The notes: generated from the letters alone by a model not told the origin. DNA of 64,000 bases from Psychrobacter frigidicola (GCF_007997305.1 NZ_VORZ01000001.1:434001-498000), one strand, 5' to 3'. Shown: positions 39,401-49,468, counted from the stretch's first letter. Made by a program: numbers and translations.

Positions 39401-39621
39401 ACAGTCGACAACATTTGTCAGTAAAAAAACCATTAAATTAAAAAAATGAACGCTAGCGTCTACTAATAGATTCATAAGGTTTAAATCTAAAGCTTTGATA
39501 TTGATAAGATTATTGGTTAGATAACCTAAAGTATGACTGTAGGAAACAATATAAAAAATAGTTAGAATAAGCTATAATGATTAAGTTATATTAAAAAATG
39601 TAAAATAGCTTAGGTGACAGT

Positions 39622-40521
39622 ATGATAGATAATTTGCGCGGTATGGCCGTGTTCGCCAGTGTGGTCGGACACGGCTCTTTTAGTGGGTCTGCTCGTGAGC
39701 TTGGTATCACGACCAGTGCGGTCAGCCAACAAATCCGATCGTTAGAAAATGAGCTTGGCGTCGTTTTACTACATCGCTCAACTCGTAAACTAAGCCTAAC
39801 AGAGGCGGGCGAAAGCTTTTATGGGTCAGCAAAAGATGTGGTTAGTGCCGCTGAGCAAGGTAGAATCAAAGTCAATCAGTTGCGCGATGAGCTTGCTGGC
39901 AGTCTTCGAATTGCGACTACGCCTGAGCTAGGGGTCAATCATATATTGCCTGCTTTATCCACGTGGATGGCAGCGCATGATGATTTGAGTATTACTTATT
40001 TTGCAGACAATCGTTATATCGATATGATTGATGAGCGCATTGATATTGCTATTCGTATGAGCCCTACTATTAATGACTCCACTTTAAGTAGCCATCCGCT
40101 TACTGATGTACGCCAAGTATTGGTCGCCTCACCGCAATACTTACGGCAACATGCAAAAATTGACAGTCCAAAAGACTTAATTGATCATCATCTGATTTGT
40201 ATTGATATCATGAAAGACTCTAACCAAGTTGATTTAACCCGGACAGAAACAGGTAAAAAACTCCGTACAAAAATGACCTCACGCATTCATACTAACAATG
40301 TCTTTATGGCAACAACGTTGGCTAAAGAAGGTCATGGTCTGGTCAGAATGATGGAGATGGATGTGAGAAAAGAGCTAGAGAGCGGAGAGCTGGTTGAGGT
40401 GCTAACCGGTTATCAGTTGCCAAGCTTTGTACTTTATGCGGTCACCTTAAGCCGTGAACAGCAGCCTGCAAAAATTACTCGCTGCTTAGAGGTGCTCAAA
40501 AAATATTTTCATGCGAGTTAG
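39622..40521 (+). CDS. LysR-family transcriptional regulator
   Basis: 299 residues. The N-terminal winged helix-turn-helix (MAVFASVVGHGSFSGSARELGITTSAVSQQIRSLENELG) is followed by LLHRSTRKLSLTEAG and a LysR substrate-binding domain (LRIATTPELGVNHILPALSTW). AGGTGA precedes the ATG. No divergent target is adjacent: both dnaX upstream and argD downstream are separately oriented, so the regulon is unknown. Similar regulators often act on a nearby or own promoter. Confidence 0.92.
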   Translation: MIDNLRGMAVFASVVGHGSFSGSARELGITTSAVSQQIRSLENELGVVLLHRSTRKLSLTEAGESFYGSAKDVVSAAEQGRIKVNQLRDELAGSLRIATTPELGVNHILPALSTWMAAHDDLSITYFADNRYIDMIDERIDIAIRMSPTINDSTLSSHPLTDVRQVLVASPQYLRQHAKIDSPKDLIDHHLICIDIMKDSNQVDLTRTETGKKLRTKMTSRIHTNNVFMATTLAKEGHGLVRMMEMDVRKELESGELVEVLTGYQLPSFVLYAVTLSREQQPAKITRCLEVLKKYFHAS

Positions 40522-40584
40522 TAATTAAGCTAAAGCATTAATTTAGTTATCAACTAATATTAATAGGACGCAGTAGATAGTCAG

Positions 40585-40623
40585 AAAAAGCCCTTAGATT
40601 AATCATATTCTAAGGACTTTTTT
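40585..40623 (+). terminator. Rho-independent terminator after the LysR gene
   Basis: AAAAAG-CC-CTTAGA pairs with TCTAAG-GA-CTTTTTT; A and T tracts on both sides may also allow action for the minus strand. Confidence 0.8.
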
Positions 40624-40753
40624 AGTATTAAATTTTAACGACAGTACTGAGTGGTAATTTGATAATTAAGTGGATAAAATTTTATAGAGTTGTGTTATTA
40701 CTAATAAAGTCGTCAATAGTTGTATCATTAATAGTTACGTTAAAATCCACTGT

Positions 40754-41935
40754 TTAAAGTAACGGTTTTAATAAGTTAAGCAGACGTTCAACTACCTGTT
40801 CGCTCTCGTTACGGCTGATATTGAGAGGCGGTAGCAGGCGAATGACATGGCCGCCAGTGACATTGATAATTAGCTTTTGCTCATCACGCGCAAGGTCAAC
40901 CAGTTGGCTGCAATCCATAGTTTCTGGCAATACAATACCGATCATCGTTCCAGCACCGCGACTACTGATACCATATTGCTGCAGCTCGTCTGTCATTGTC
41001 TTACGGATGAATTGCCCTTCACGTACTGAGCTTTCCATTATATCGCTATTGGTCAATACATCGTAAACACTATGCACTACACGGCTTGCAAGAGGTGTAC
41101 CACCATAAGTAGAGCCATGACTGCCCGCACCAAACAGATTTTTTGCACGGCCACTCACCATACAAGCACCGACTGGAAAACCGTTACCAAGCCCTTTGGC
41201 AGTAGTCAATACATCCGGACGCGCCTTGCTATGCTGGTAAGCAAAATATTTTCCCGTACGGCCATTACCTGTTTGTACTTCATCAATCATGAATAACCAG
41301 TTGTGGGCATCGCATTCTGCTTGCAGTTGCTCTAGATAGACAAAGCCATTGTCGGCAGTATTGAGACCGCCTTCACCTTGAATAGGCTCGACAAATATTG
41401 CGCAGATATCATCAAAATCTTTAGCAGCTTGCTTAATAGCCTCAATATCGCCAAAAGGCACGCGAATAAAATCATCGTCTAAAGTAAAAAAGCCTTCGCG
41501 TGCTTTCGGATTGGCCGTTGCTGATAAGGATAACAAGGTGCGACCATGAAAGGACTGTTCCATTACAATCACTTTTGGACGTTTAAAGCCTTGATTATAG
41601 GCATATAATCGTGTCATTTTTAATGCCGCTTCATTTGCTTCTGCACCACTATTAGCAAAAAACACGCTGTCCATTTGTGCCGCTGTACATAGCGCTTCAC
41701 CTGCGCGTTCTTGCCAGTCAATACCAAATAGATTGCTGGTATGAACCAAAGTCGCCGCTTGTTGTTGTATGGCTTCCGTCACCTTTGGATGGCAATGTCC
41801 AAGACCGCATACCGCGATGCCAGTAAGCGCATCTAAATATGCTGTATCGTCTTGGGTATAGAGCCAGCTGCCCGAGCCACGGGTGAAGCTAATCGGCTGA
41901 CGATTATAAGTGGGCATCAGATAAGTAGCTGACAT
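40754..41935 (-). CDS. argD: Acetylornithine aminotransferase (ArgD family)
   Basis: 393 residues, usual ArgD size. Class III PLP aminotransferase motifs: LDALTGIAVCGLGHCHPKV, FFANSGAEANEAALKMTR, SFHGRTLLSLSATANPK, FVEPIQGEGG, LFMIDEVQTGNGRTGKYFAYQH, and the PLP lysine in TTAKGLGNGFPVGA. It catalyses the N-acetylornithine step of arginine synthesis and possibly succinyldiaminopimelate transamination. AAGGAT precedes the ATG. No other arg gene is adjacent. Confidence 0.93.
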   Translation of the reverse strand: MSATYLMPTYNRQPISFTRGSGSWLYTQDDTAYLDALTGIAVCGLGHCHPKVTEAIQQQAATLVHTSNLFGIDWQERAGEALCTAAQMDSVFFANSGAEANEAALKMTRLYAYNQGFKRPKVIVMEQSFHGRTLLSLSATANPKAREGFFTLDDDFIRVPFGDIEAIKQAAKDFDDICAIFVEPIQGEGGLNTADNGFVYLEQLQAECDAHNWLFMIDEVQTGNGRTGKYFAYQHSKARPDVLTTAKGLGNGFPVGACMVSGRAKNLFGAGSHGSTYGGTPLASRVVHSVYDVLTNSDIMESSVREGQFIRKTMTDELQQYGISSRGAGTMIGIVLPETMDCSQLVDLARDEQKLIINVTGGHVIRLLPPLNISRNESEQVVERLLNLLKPLL

Positions 41936-42056
41936 ACAGATATCCTTAGAAGGGTAGAGTGTTAAATGATAAAAAAGTTATGATGATCGTTTCGAATGAA
42001 AGGGTAGTCAACGTCATAAGCCCTGATAAAACTAATCCTACCATTCATGATAAGAT

Positions 42057-42251
42057 TTATAGCTCATCAGAAAATGGTGAGATCTCAGCAGGTAAACTAT
42101 ACTCTTCGCTTGCCCAAGCGCCTAAATCGATAAGCTTACAGCGCTCACTGCAAAAAGGCTTAGATTTGTTATCTTGCCATGCTGTTTTAGTACCGCAGTT
42201 AGGGCAGGGATACGTTTTGGGTAAGGTGTTAGGGTTCGATGGAGTGGTCAT
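42057..42251 (-). CDS. yacG: DNA gyrase inhibitor / zinc-binding protein YacG
   Basis: 64 residues, the usual size. The four zinc cysteines are in CPNCG and CSERC, the latter within the family signature [20 protein letters not shown], and an acidic C-terminus follows. YacG binds GyrB and inhibits gyrase in E. coli. It is normally next to coaE-zapD, but here stands alone upstream of argD on the same strand. A longer frame on the opposite strand (41959-42273) is an antisense artefact. Confidence 0.93.
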   Translation of the reverse strand: MTTPSNPNTLPKTYPCPNCGTKTAWQDNKSKPFCSERCKLIDLGAWASEEYSLPAEISPFSDEL

Positions 42252-42257
42252 AGAAGT

Positions 42258-42269
42258 GAGGATATCCTC
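42258..42269. promoter_or_regulatory. 12-bp perfect palindrome upstream of yacG
   Basis: GAGGATATCCTC lies 7-18 bases before the yacG start. It may be an operator or may simply provide GAGG as a distant ribosome site; no factor assigned. Confidence 0.3.
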
Positions 42270-42512
42270 ATAGTTATTAAAGTATTGTCAGCGAATAGGG
42301 GTTGTCATAATAACACGCAGCTATTGAAAGACAAAGAGCGATAAAAATTAAAGCCTGATAGAAGACTAATCTACAATATTATAAATAAGATTAAAGGCTT
42401 GTTAGCCTGAAATGAAGGAAGGGAAATTTAACATTTAACCAAAAAAATAGTGAAATAACTATGAGTGCAAAATAGCCTAAGGAATAAATTAAATAAAATC
42501 GTAAAAATGCAA

Positions 42513-42535
42513 GAACCGCTACAAAAGAGCGGTTC
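42513..42535 (-). terminator. Probable terminator of the ABC1 kinase gene
   Basis: GAACCGCT/AGCGGTTC stem with a 7-nt loop. On the minus strand it is followed after a few bases by a T-rich stretch, so the U tract is weak. Confidence 0.6.
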
Positions 42536-42568
42536 CAAAGATTAAGCAATCAATATACAAATTAGCAA

Positions 42569-43975
42569 CTATAGATAAGGTTTTACCAATTTACTAGAAT
42601 CAGTACTAGCATCAATTACTGTTAGAAAAGTATAAGCACCAATAAACTTACGGCTAATAAACATAAATTCTTTCGGGGGTAAATTGAATTCAAACGATTG
42701 CATGGCTTGTGTGGCGGATGCTGATAATCGTGAGTGCAGTTTACTATTCGCCCAGATATAACGCTGCTGGCCATCTAAACAGCTTTCAGGAATATCAGGA
42801 TTGGTGGCAGGGCTACTAAAAGGCTCAGTAGCTAATAAAAATAGAGAAGCGACATTAGATCGAACCTTATCACTCATGCTATCGAAGAAGTCGTAGCCAG
42901 TCATCGCCGCCATCATTGCTGTATGGTCATGATGATAACCCGCACGCAATAGACTACGAGCAATTGTCAGTAGAGCATTGTCAAACTGACGAATAGCACC
43001 AAAATCTAATAATACCAGCTTATCGATTTCACCATTATTACAAGCATCATTATCACTAATATTTACGAGGTAATTACCAAAGTTTGGATCTGTTTGCATT
43101 TCTCCCCAAACAAAAATTTCCTGCATCATAATTTCTATGGCCGCTTGACCAATGGCATTCAAACGCTCGGAAGACAAAGATTGTAGTGCTTCCGATGTGA
43201 CTGAAACACCAGGCTCATAGGTCATACATAACAAGCGTTTACTTGAATAAGTACGATTTATTTTGGGTACAATATAACGCGGATCAGCAAGCAAACGCTC
43301 ATAAAAACGTTCAGTCGTTGCCGCTTCTACCTCATAATCCACTTCGTTTTTTAGTAGGTCGCGTATTTCCTCAAACCACGTATCTAGCGAGCGTGTTTGT
43401 GGCACGACATTACTGACTTTTAATAAGCGTTTGAACAAAGCCAGGTCAGAGTCGATGGCATCTGCTACCCCTGGATATTGAATTTTTAGGACAACTTGTT
43501 CGCCAGTTGCAAGCACAGTTGCACGGTGAACTTGGGCAAGGGAAGCAGTACCAATAGGAACTGGGTCAACTTCAAGCTCGTTAAGTTTATTACCTAAAGT
43601 GCGCTGTAATGTCTGTTCTATTTTTGGCCATGCTAGCGTTGCCGTGTCATCATTGAGGGTTTGCAAAGCGCGGGTAATTTCAGGCGGCAAAACATGTTCA
43701 CCATACAATGCAAGCATTTGACCGATTTTGACCACGGAGCCTTTTAGTTTACCCAGCTCTGCTGCAATATAATTCGCTTGCTCTTCCATAAATATCTGAT
43801 TGCGTGCTGTGCGTGCCTTTTTATCTAAAAACATGCCAGAGACACTGTTACCTGCCCAACGTCGACCAATATTTAAAGACGTTTTAGCAATCGACAGGCG
43901 ACGCTCAAAGCCTGACGTTTTCAAGCTGTCTATAGACTGCTTATTATTCAACGGTTTAGACGGTTCATTTGCCAT
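42569..43975 (-). CDS. ABC1/COQ8/UbiB-family kinase-like protein
   Basis: 468 residues. ABC1 family marks: KLKGSVVKIGQMLALYG (the KxGQ motif that replaces the glycine-rich loop), PIGTASLAQVHRA with the Ala-rich loop, VVLKIQYPG with the catalytic Lys, MQTDPNFGNYLV as the catalytic loop, and LLDFGAIRQ, the DFG metal motif. Members support ubiquinone synthesis or lipid metabolism through ATPase activity. It lacks the C-terminal membrane helices of UbiB and is not near ubiE/ubiJ, so I do not call it ubiB. Confidence 0.88.
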   Translation of the reverse strand: MANEPSKPLNNKQSIDSLKTSGFERRLSIAKTSLNIGRRWAGNSVSGMFLDKKARTARNQIFMEEQANYIAAELGKLKGSVVKIGQMLALYGEHVLPPEITRALQTLNDDTATLAWPKIEQTLQRTLGNKLNELEVDPVPIGTASLAQVHRATVLATGEQVVLKIQYPGVADAIDSDLALFKRLLKVSNVVPQTRSLDTWFEEIRDLLKNEVDYEVEAATTERFYERLLADPRYIVPKINRTYSSKRLLCMTYEPGVSVTSEALQSLSSERLNAIGQAAIEIMMQEIFVWGEMQTDPNFGNYLVNISDNDACNNGEIDKLVLLDFGAIRQFDNALLTIARSLLRAGYHHDHTAMMAAMTGYDFFDSMSDKVRSNVASLFLLATEPFSSPATNPDIPESCLDGQQRYIWANSKLHSRLSASATQAMQSFEFNLPPKEFMFISRKFIGAYTFLTVIDASTDSSKLVKPYL

Positions 43976-44252
43976 AAATATAATCGTTTATCAGGTTAAT
44001 AATGATTTGCGGGTCTAAGAGCAACAATACAAGGAAACTATAGCATTCATATACAAAATTGTATCATACAAAGTCACATCGATTTATAAGCTATGGGTAG
44101 CTTATCGCCTTTGCTTTGTAAGTCTACGTCTTATAATTGGTATTGGACAAGATAGTAAGGCACCAAAATACTTGACCTAGCGTAATAATAGATCAAGTAT
44201 TGAACTACGATAACCAAAACGGTCTAATATTCTACCAGCCGCTTATTTCACA

Positions 44253-45566
44253 TCAAGCATGATCACGCGCAATCGCATGATGACCAATATCACGGCGATA
44301 ATGAGCGCCATCAAAGCTAATTGCAGCGGTAACGGCAAGCGCTTTTTGTTGCGCGCCTATAATATTATTTGCCAAGGCGGTCACACATAGTACGCGCCCA
44401 CCATCGGTAATAACTGATTGCGCATCATTAGGGTCAATCGCTGCACCCGCATAAAATACTTTTACAGATTCCGTATAATCGGTACTAATGGCTGGTAATC
44501 CAGTAATATCGTCGCCTTTAGAAGAGGACTCTGGATAGCCTCTAGACGCCACAACGATACCAAGTGAGGATCGAGTATCCCACTCTGCTTGATTGGGTAA
44601 TTGTCCAGCCAGCCCCTGAGTAACCAAGTCTACTATTGAAGATTTCAGGCGCATAAGAATAGGCTGCGTCTCTGGGTCGCCAAGACGGCAGTTGAATTCA
44701 ATCACAAACGGATTGCCAGCGTCATCAATCATCAGGCCTGCATATAGAAATCCAGTATAGGGATGACCGGCAGCTTTCATTGCATTAACAACTGGCTGAA
44801 TAACTTGTGCCATAACCCTGTCATGAACATCTTGGGTAACGACTGGTGCAGGAGAGTATGCGCCCATACCGCCAGTATTGGGGCCTGTGTCGCCTTCAAA
44901 AGCACGTTTGTGGTCTTGGCTGGTGGCCATGGGTAAAATATTATCGCCATCAATCATGCAGATAAAGCTGGCTTCTTCACCTTGTAAAAACTGCTCAATC
45001 ACCACGCGACTGCCTGCATCACCAAACTTGTTGTCCGCTAACATGTCGTCAATGGCTTCATTCGCTTGCTCAACGGTTTCCGCAACGATCACGCCTTTGC
45101 CAGCCGCAAGCCCGTCCGCTTTAATAACGATTGGTGCACCTTGCTCATTAACATAGGCTTTGGCACTTTCTGCATCTGTAAAGCCTTGATAGGCAGCAGT
45201 TGGAATATTATTCGCTGCCATAAATTCTTTTGCGAAAGTCTTTGAGCCTTCTAGCTGGGCACAATAAGCGGTTGGACCCCAGGCTTGGATACCAGCGTCA
45301 CGGCAAGCATCGATGATACCGGTGACGAGTGGTGCTTCAGGACCGACGATAACCATATCTATTGCATTGTTTTGGCAAAATTCGATGATGGGACTGTGAT
45401 CAGCATCGCTTGTGCCAGATTCTAAGACCACGTTTTTACATTTGTGTTCAAGGGCAGTGCCAGCATTGCCGGGAGCGACGCAGACTTGTTGCACATTATT
45501 GTCTTTGGCGCACTGCCACGCCAATGCGTGCTCGCGTCCGCCTGCACCAATCACCAAAATATTCAT
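44253..45566 (-). CDS. purD: Phosphoribosylamine-glycine ligase
   Basis: 437 residues from the ATG giving MNILVIGAGGREHALAW; AAGGGC is about 12 bases upstream, and in-frame starts at 45569 and 45587 are alternatives. It is an ATP-grasp enzyme: N-domain VGPEAPLVTGI, ATP-binding IVIKADGLAAGKGV, DGDNILPMATSQDHKRAFEGDTGPNTGGMGAYSP, and metal-binding EFNCRLGDPETQ. It is the second step of de novo purine synthesis. purH, a frequent partner, is not adjacent. Confidence 0.96.
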   Translation of the reverse strand: MNILVIGAGGREHALAWQCAKDNNVQQVCVAPGNAGTALEHKCKNVVLESGTSDADHSPIIEFCQNNAIDMVIVGPEAPLVTGIIDACRDAGIQAWGPTAYCAQLEGSKTFAKEFMAANNIPTAAYQGFTDAESAKAYVNEQGAPIVIKADGLAAGKGVIVAETVEQANEAIDDMLADNKFGDAGSRVVIEQFLQGEEASFICMIDGDNILPMATSQDHKRAFEGDTGPNTGGMGAYSPAPVVTQDVHDRVMAQVIQPVVNAMKAAGHPYTGFLYAGLMIDDAGNPFVIEFNCRLGDPETQPILMRLKSSIVDLVTQGLAGQLPNQAEWDTRSSLGIVVASRGYPESSSKGDDITGLPAISTDYTESVKVFYAGAAIDPNDAQSVITDGGRVLCVTALANNIIGAQQKALAVTAAISFDGAHYRRDIGHHAIARDHA

Positions 45567-45587
45567 CATACGTCTTGCCCTTAGCAT

Positions 45588-46011
45588 CCGTTAATAGCTA
45601 TTAAATAGCGAGAGAGTTATCAATGTTCAGTAAATATCAATTTATTCAAGATCAAGTCATCAAATAGAATTACGATGCCGTATTCTAACAAAAATACATC
45701 ATCGATTGCCACGAGTATCATGGCAGTTCATTGTATGTAATACACCCGTACAAATAACTGTAGTTGTACAAACAACCATAGTCGTATTAATAAAGGTTAT
45801 CAAGGATTACTTAACCTATGAAATGATGTTGTATGCTATCGCTAGGCTTGCGTGTGCGTTACACTCTAATGGACAAACGAAGTCCAGTATGAACTATTGC
45901 CAGAAATAAAGTCAATGCTCAGCTTAAAAGCTCTAAATACAATAATACTAAATGCAATAGTGCTAGCTATAATAATATTAATTACGCTCAATAATAAAAA
46001 GGATCGGTGTT
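45588..46011. other. Intergenic region between purD and glutamate dehydrogenase
   Basis: A divergent regulatory region. A 67-codon frame at 45706-45909 has no ribosome site of quality and no recognisable features; I do not accept it. No hairpin or RNA gene was recognised. Confidence 0.4.
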
Positions 46012-49000
46012 ATGCCAAACTCTTCGCACACAACACAGACGTGTGCCGCTAAAAACGATATGCAGAATGACACACAACCAGAGCCACGACTACTCGAACA
46101 GTTTTTAGAACACATTCCAGCGGCGCATCAAGCGCGTTTTGATGATAAAACGGTAAATGAAGACATCCAGCGATTATTAAGCTTAACCGACACCAAACCT
46201 ATGATTTGGCACTTATATCAATCGACAGCTGAGGCTGAAAACAAGCTACATTTAAAGCTCTATGGCAATCAGCAGCCGGTTACCTTGTCTGATATCTTGC
46301 CCGTCCTCGAGAACTTCGGGGTATCCGTTATCACCATGCAAACTTATGACTTTGACTTAGCGGATCAGCCAATCTGGATGCAAGAGTATGAGCTGATCTT
46401 GGCGCATGTCGATAACGTTGATATGCAGGTAGTTCGCAGCCAATTTGAGAATAGCTTACAAGAGATTTGGGCTGGGCGCGTTGATGATGACGGCTTTAAT
46501 GAGTTGGTGTTGATCACTAAACTCGATACGTATGATGTGGTGGTATTACGCGCACTGTCACGTTATATGCACCAAGCGCGCGCCGGGTTTTCGATACGTT
46601 ATATCAGACAAACAATGATCAAGCATAGCGCTATTAGCGTGCTACTGGCTGGGTTATTTGACGCAAAAGTGAATCCTCATCATAGTAATAATGAACGAGA
46701 TAATAAAACCGCAAATATCCAAGAGCAAATCAGCACAGCGCTGGCAGATGTTGACAGTTTGGATGAAGATCGCATTTTGCGTTGGTATTTAGATTTGATT
46801 AACGCCATGTTGCGTACCAACTTCTATCAAGTGGATAAAAATGGTGAGCGTAAAGACCGCTTATCGTTTAAGTTTTTAGCATCCGCAATTCCTAATTTGC
46901 CAAAACCTAAGCTAATGTTTGAAATATTTGTTTATTCACCGCGTGTTGAAGCGGTACATATGCGCGGTGGCAAAGCGGCGCGTGGTGGTTTGCGTTGGTC
47001 AGATCGGGTAGAGGATTTCCGCACGGAAGTTTTAGGACTGGTTAAAGCGCAAATGGTCAAAAACGCGGTGATTGTTCCTGTTGGTTCTAAAGGCGGTTTT
47101 ATTGTTAAGTCCAAAACCATGGCAGATGGTCGCGAAGCGTTTCAAGCGGAAGGTATTGCCTGTTATCAAGCATTCCTACGCGGTATGCTGGATGTCACTG
47201 ATAATATTGTCGATGGCAAAATTGTCCCGCCAGCCAACACCGTGCGTCATGATGACGATGATCCATATTTAGTCGTTGCTGCTGATAAAGGCACGGCAAG
47301 TTTCTCTGATATCGCCAACGCCTTATCTGCTGAATATAACTTTTGGCTTGGTGATGCCTTTGCTTCAGGTGGTTCGGTCGGTTATGACCATAAAGCGATG
47401 GGTATTACCGCACGTGGTGGTTGGGAATCCGTTAAACGTCACTTCCGTATGCGCGGGATGGATATCCAAAATCGCGATGACTTCACGGTCGTTGGTATCG
47501 GTGATATGAGCGGGGATGTCTTCGGTAACGGCATGTTGCGCTCAACACACACCAAATTAGTTGCTGCTTTTAACCATTTGCATGTCTTTATCGACCCCAA
47601 TCCTGATACTGCTGCTTCTTACGCAGAGCGTGAGCGTTTATTTAACTTACCGCGCTCGACGTGGGATGACTATGAGAAATCACTGATTAGTCAAGGTGGC
47701 GGGGTATTTTCGCGCATGGACAAAGCGATTACTATCAGCCCTGAAATGAAAGCATTATTTGACATTAGTGCTGATAGCCTTGCGCCTAATGACTTTATTA
47801 GCGCCTTATTACGTGCGCCTGTTGATTTGATTTGGAATGGCGGTATCGGTACTTATGTGAAAAGCGCAATCGAGACCCATGCGGATGTTGGCGATCGTGC
47901 TAACGATGCTGTACGCGTTAATGGTGGCGAATTATGCTGTGCAATCGTTGGTGAAGGTGGCAACTTAGGCTTTACCCAGCGAGGTCGTATTGAATATGCT
48001 CAAACCGGCGGACGTATCTATACCGATGCCATCGATAATTCAGGCGGTGTTAACTGCTCAGATCATGAAGTCAATATTAAAATCTTACTTGGCAAAGTCG
48101 TTGAGCAAGGCGATATGACTGTAGAGCAGCGTAATGACTTACTTGAAAGTATGACCGATAGTGTTGCTAATCTGGTATTACGTCAAAATTATTTACAACC
48201 ACAAGCCATTGAGCTGAGTCAACTTCGTGCTGTAGCTAACTTAAACGATCATCAACGGTTTATTCAAATGCTAGAAGCGGAGCAGCGTCTCGACCGTGCC
48301 ATTGAATATTTGCCATCAGATGAAGAAATCGCCCGTCGTCAAAAAGCAGGTACTGGCTTGACCAATCCTGAGCTGGCCGTGGTCATGGCCTATGGCAAAA
48401 TGTGGGTTTACGATCATTTACTATTGTCGGATGTGCCTGATGCGCCGTATTTCGTTAATGAGTTACGCAAATACTTCCCCGCTGAGCTGTCGAATCGCTT
48501 CTTTGATGAGATGAAAGAGCACCGCTTACACCGAGAAATCATTAGTACTTACCTCACCAATAACGTCGTCAACCGCTTAGGTATCGAAGCCTTGTTCCGT
48601 CTAACTGAGGAGACTGGCCAGTCGCTCGCAACCATCATTCGGGCGTATACGATTACGCGGGAGGTATTTGACGTATCAGTCGTGTGGAAATTGCTAGAAT
48701 CGCTTGATAACAAAGTCGATGCCACGCGTTTGCTAGAGCTTGAGCTGCGCCTGCGTGATGCACTTGAGCGTGGCGTGGTCTGGTTTATCAATGCCTTTGG
48801 TCAAGACTTACAAGTAAATGATCTGATTAATCGTTTTGCAGATAGCGTAGAACAATTGACTAAAAACGGCGGCTTTATTGAGCAACAGTTTGCTGAGCAT
48901 TTACAACAGGATACCGCCACCTTAATACAAGATGGTATGTCTGATAATGATGCTGCCTTGTTTGCGATGCTGCCGTACCATGTCGATGCTCTTGATACGG

Positions 49001-49371
49001 CGCGACTCGCTGAGCAATATGAGCGTCCAGTCAATGAAATTGCAACCTTGTACTTTGAAGCTTATCAAGTCTTACAACTTAATTGGATGATAGACAATAT
49101 CGCCACCTTACCGCAGCAGGACTACTGGGATCGCCGCGCCCGTCATGCACTAATCAACGAGTCAACTCGTAGCCTGCGCTTATTGATGGATTCGCTATTA
49201 TCACACCCTGATTCTGCCCAAGCGTTTAATGACTGGAAGTCACGTCATGAAAATCAGCTTGAATCAGTAAAAACTGAAATGCAGAAGCTGAATGATAATA
49301 AAGACAGTCATATTAGTTTGTCCACACTATCGGTATTGATGAGTGAATTGAGCGGACTAGTTACTAAGTAA
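46012..49371 (+). CDS. gdhB: NAD-specific glutamate dehydrogenase, large type, short N-terminus
   Basis: 1119 residues. The catalytic region matches bacterial large NAD-GDHs: LINAMLRTNFYQ near 262, SFKFLASAIPNLPKPKLMFEIFVYSPRVEAVHMRGGKAARGGLRWSDR (read in parts), TEVLGLVKAQMVKNAVIVPVGSKGGF, DMSGDVFGNGMLRS and NGGIGTYVK. It oxidatively deaminates glutamate to 2-oxoglutarate, logically downstream of PutA. Bacterial members of this class are usually near 1600 residues with an N-terminal regulatory part; here the region before the catalytic core is only about 260 residues. AAGGAT precedes the ATG and upstream frames are closed, so the short form looks real. The gene symbol follows common use. Confidence 0.9.
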   Translation: MPNSSHTTQTCAAKNDMQNDTQPEPRLLEQFLEHIPAAHQARFDDKTVNEDIQRLLSLTDTKPMIWHLYQSTAEAENKLHLKLYGNQQPVTLSDILPVLENFGVSVITMQTYDFDLADQPIWMQEYELILAHVDNVDMQVVRSQFENSLQEIWAGRVDDDGFNELVLITKLDTYDVVVLRALSRYMHQARAGFSIRYIRQTMIKHSAISVLLAGLFDAKVNPHHSNNERDNKTANIQEQISTALADVDSLDEDRILRWYLDLINAMLRTNFYQVDKNGERKDRLSFKFLASAIPNLPKPKLMFEIFVYSPRVEAVHMRGGKAARGGLRWSDRVEDFRTEVLGLVKAQMVKNAVIVPVGSKGGFIVKSKTMADGREAFQAEGIACYQAFLRGMLDVTDNIVDGKIVPPANTVRHDDDDPYLVVAADKGTASFSDIANALSAEYNFWLGDAFASGGSVGYDHKAMGITARGGWESVKRHFRMRGMDIQNRDDFTVVGIGDMSGDVFGNGMLRSTHTKLVAAFNHLHVFIDPNPDTAASYAERERLFNLPRSTWDDYEKSLISQGGGVFSRMDKAITISPEMKALFDISADSLAPNDFISALLRAPVDLIWNGGIGTYVKSAIETHADVGDRANDAVRVNGGELCCAIVGEGGNLGFTQRGRIEYAQTGGRIYTDAIDNSGGVNCSDHEVNIKILLGKVVEQGDMTVEQRNDLLESMTDSVANLVLRQNYLQPQAIELSQLRAVANLNDHQRFIQMLEAEQRLDRAIEYLPSDEEIARRQKAGTGLTNPELAVVMAYGKMWVYDHLLLSDVPDAPYFVNELRKYFPAELSNRFFDEMKEHRLHREIISTYLTNNVVNRLGIEALFRLTEETGQSLATIIRAYTITREVFDVSVVWKLLESLDNKVDATRLLELELRLRDALERGVVWFINAFGQDLQVNDLINRFADSVEQLTKNGGFIEQQFAEHLQQDTATLIQDGMSDNDAALFAMLPYHVDALDTARLAEQYERPVNEIATLYFEAYQVLQLNWMIDNIATLPQQDYWDRRARHALINESTRSLRLLMDSLLSHPDSAQAFNDWKSRHENQLESVKTEMQKLNDNKDSHISLSTLSVLMSELSGLVTK

Positions 49372-49392
49372 AAACTACTTATCTTGTAAAAT

Positions 49393-49426
49393 AAAAACCA
49401 CTCTTAATAATTTAAGAGTGGTTTTT
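49393..49426. terminator. Bidirectional rho-independent terminator
   Basis: A perfect 15-bp inverted repeat, AAAAACCACTCTTAA with a TAAT loop, between the convergent glutamate dehydrogenase and WG-repeat genes; both arms end in A/T tracts. Confidence 0.93.
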
Positions 49427-49468
49427 ATTGTCTAACAATTGAATAAGAAAGAACAGCATGCAAAACAG

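Larger units (their letters stand above)
42252..42568. other. Intergenic region between yacG and the ABC1 kinase gene
   Basis: Contains the yacG promoter region with a palindrome, one copy of the AAATAGCCTAAG word (42470-42481), and the kinase-gene terminator hairpin at 42513-42535. No gene. Confidence 0.5.

Noticed and set aside
41959-42273. 104-codon frame on the plus strand
   Set aside because: It lies antisense to a clear yacG gene whose zinc motif and signature are diagnostic.
45706-45909. 67-codon frame upstream of glutamate dehydrogenase
   Set aside because: No credible ribosome site, composition unlike a protein of this genome, no recognisable feature.
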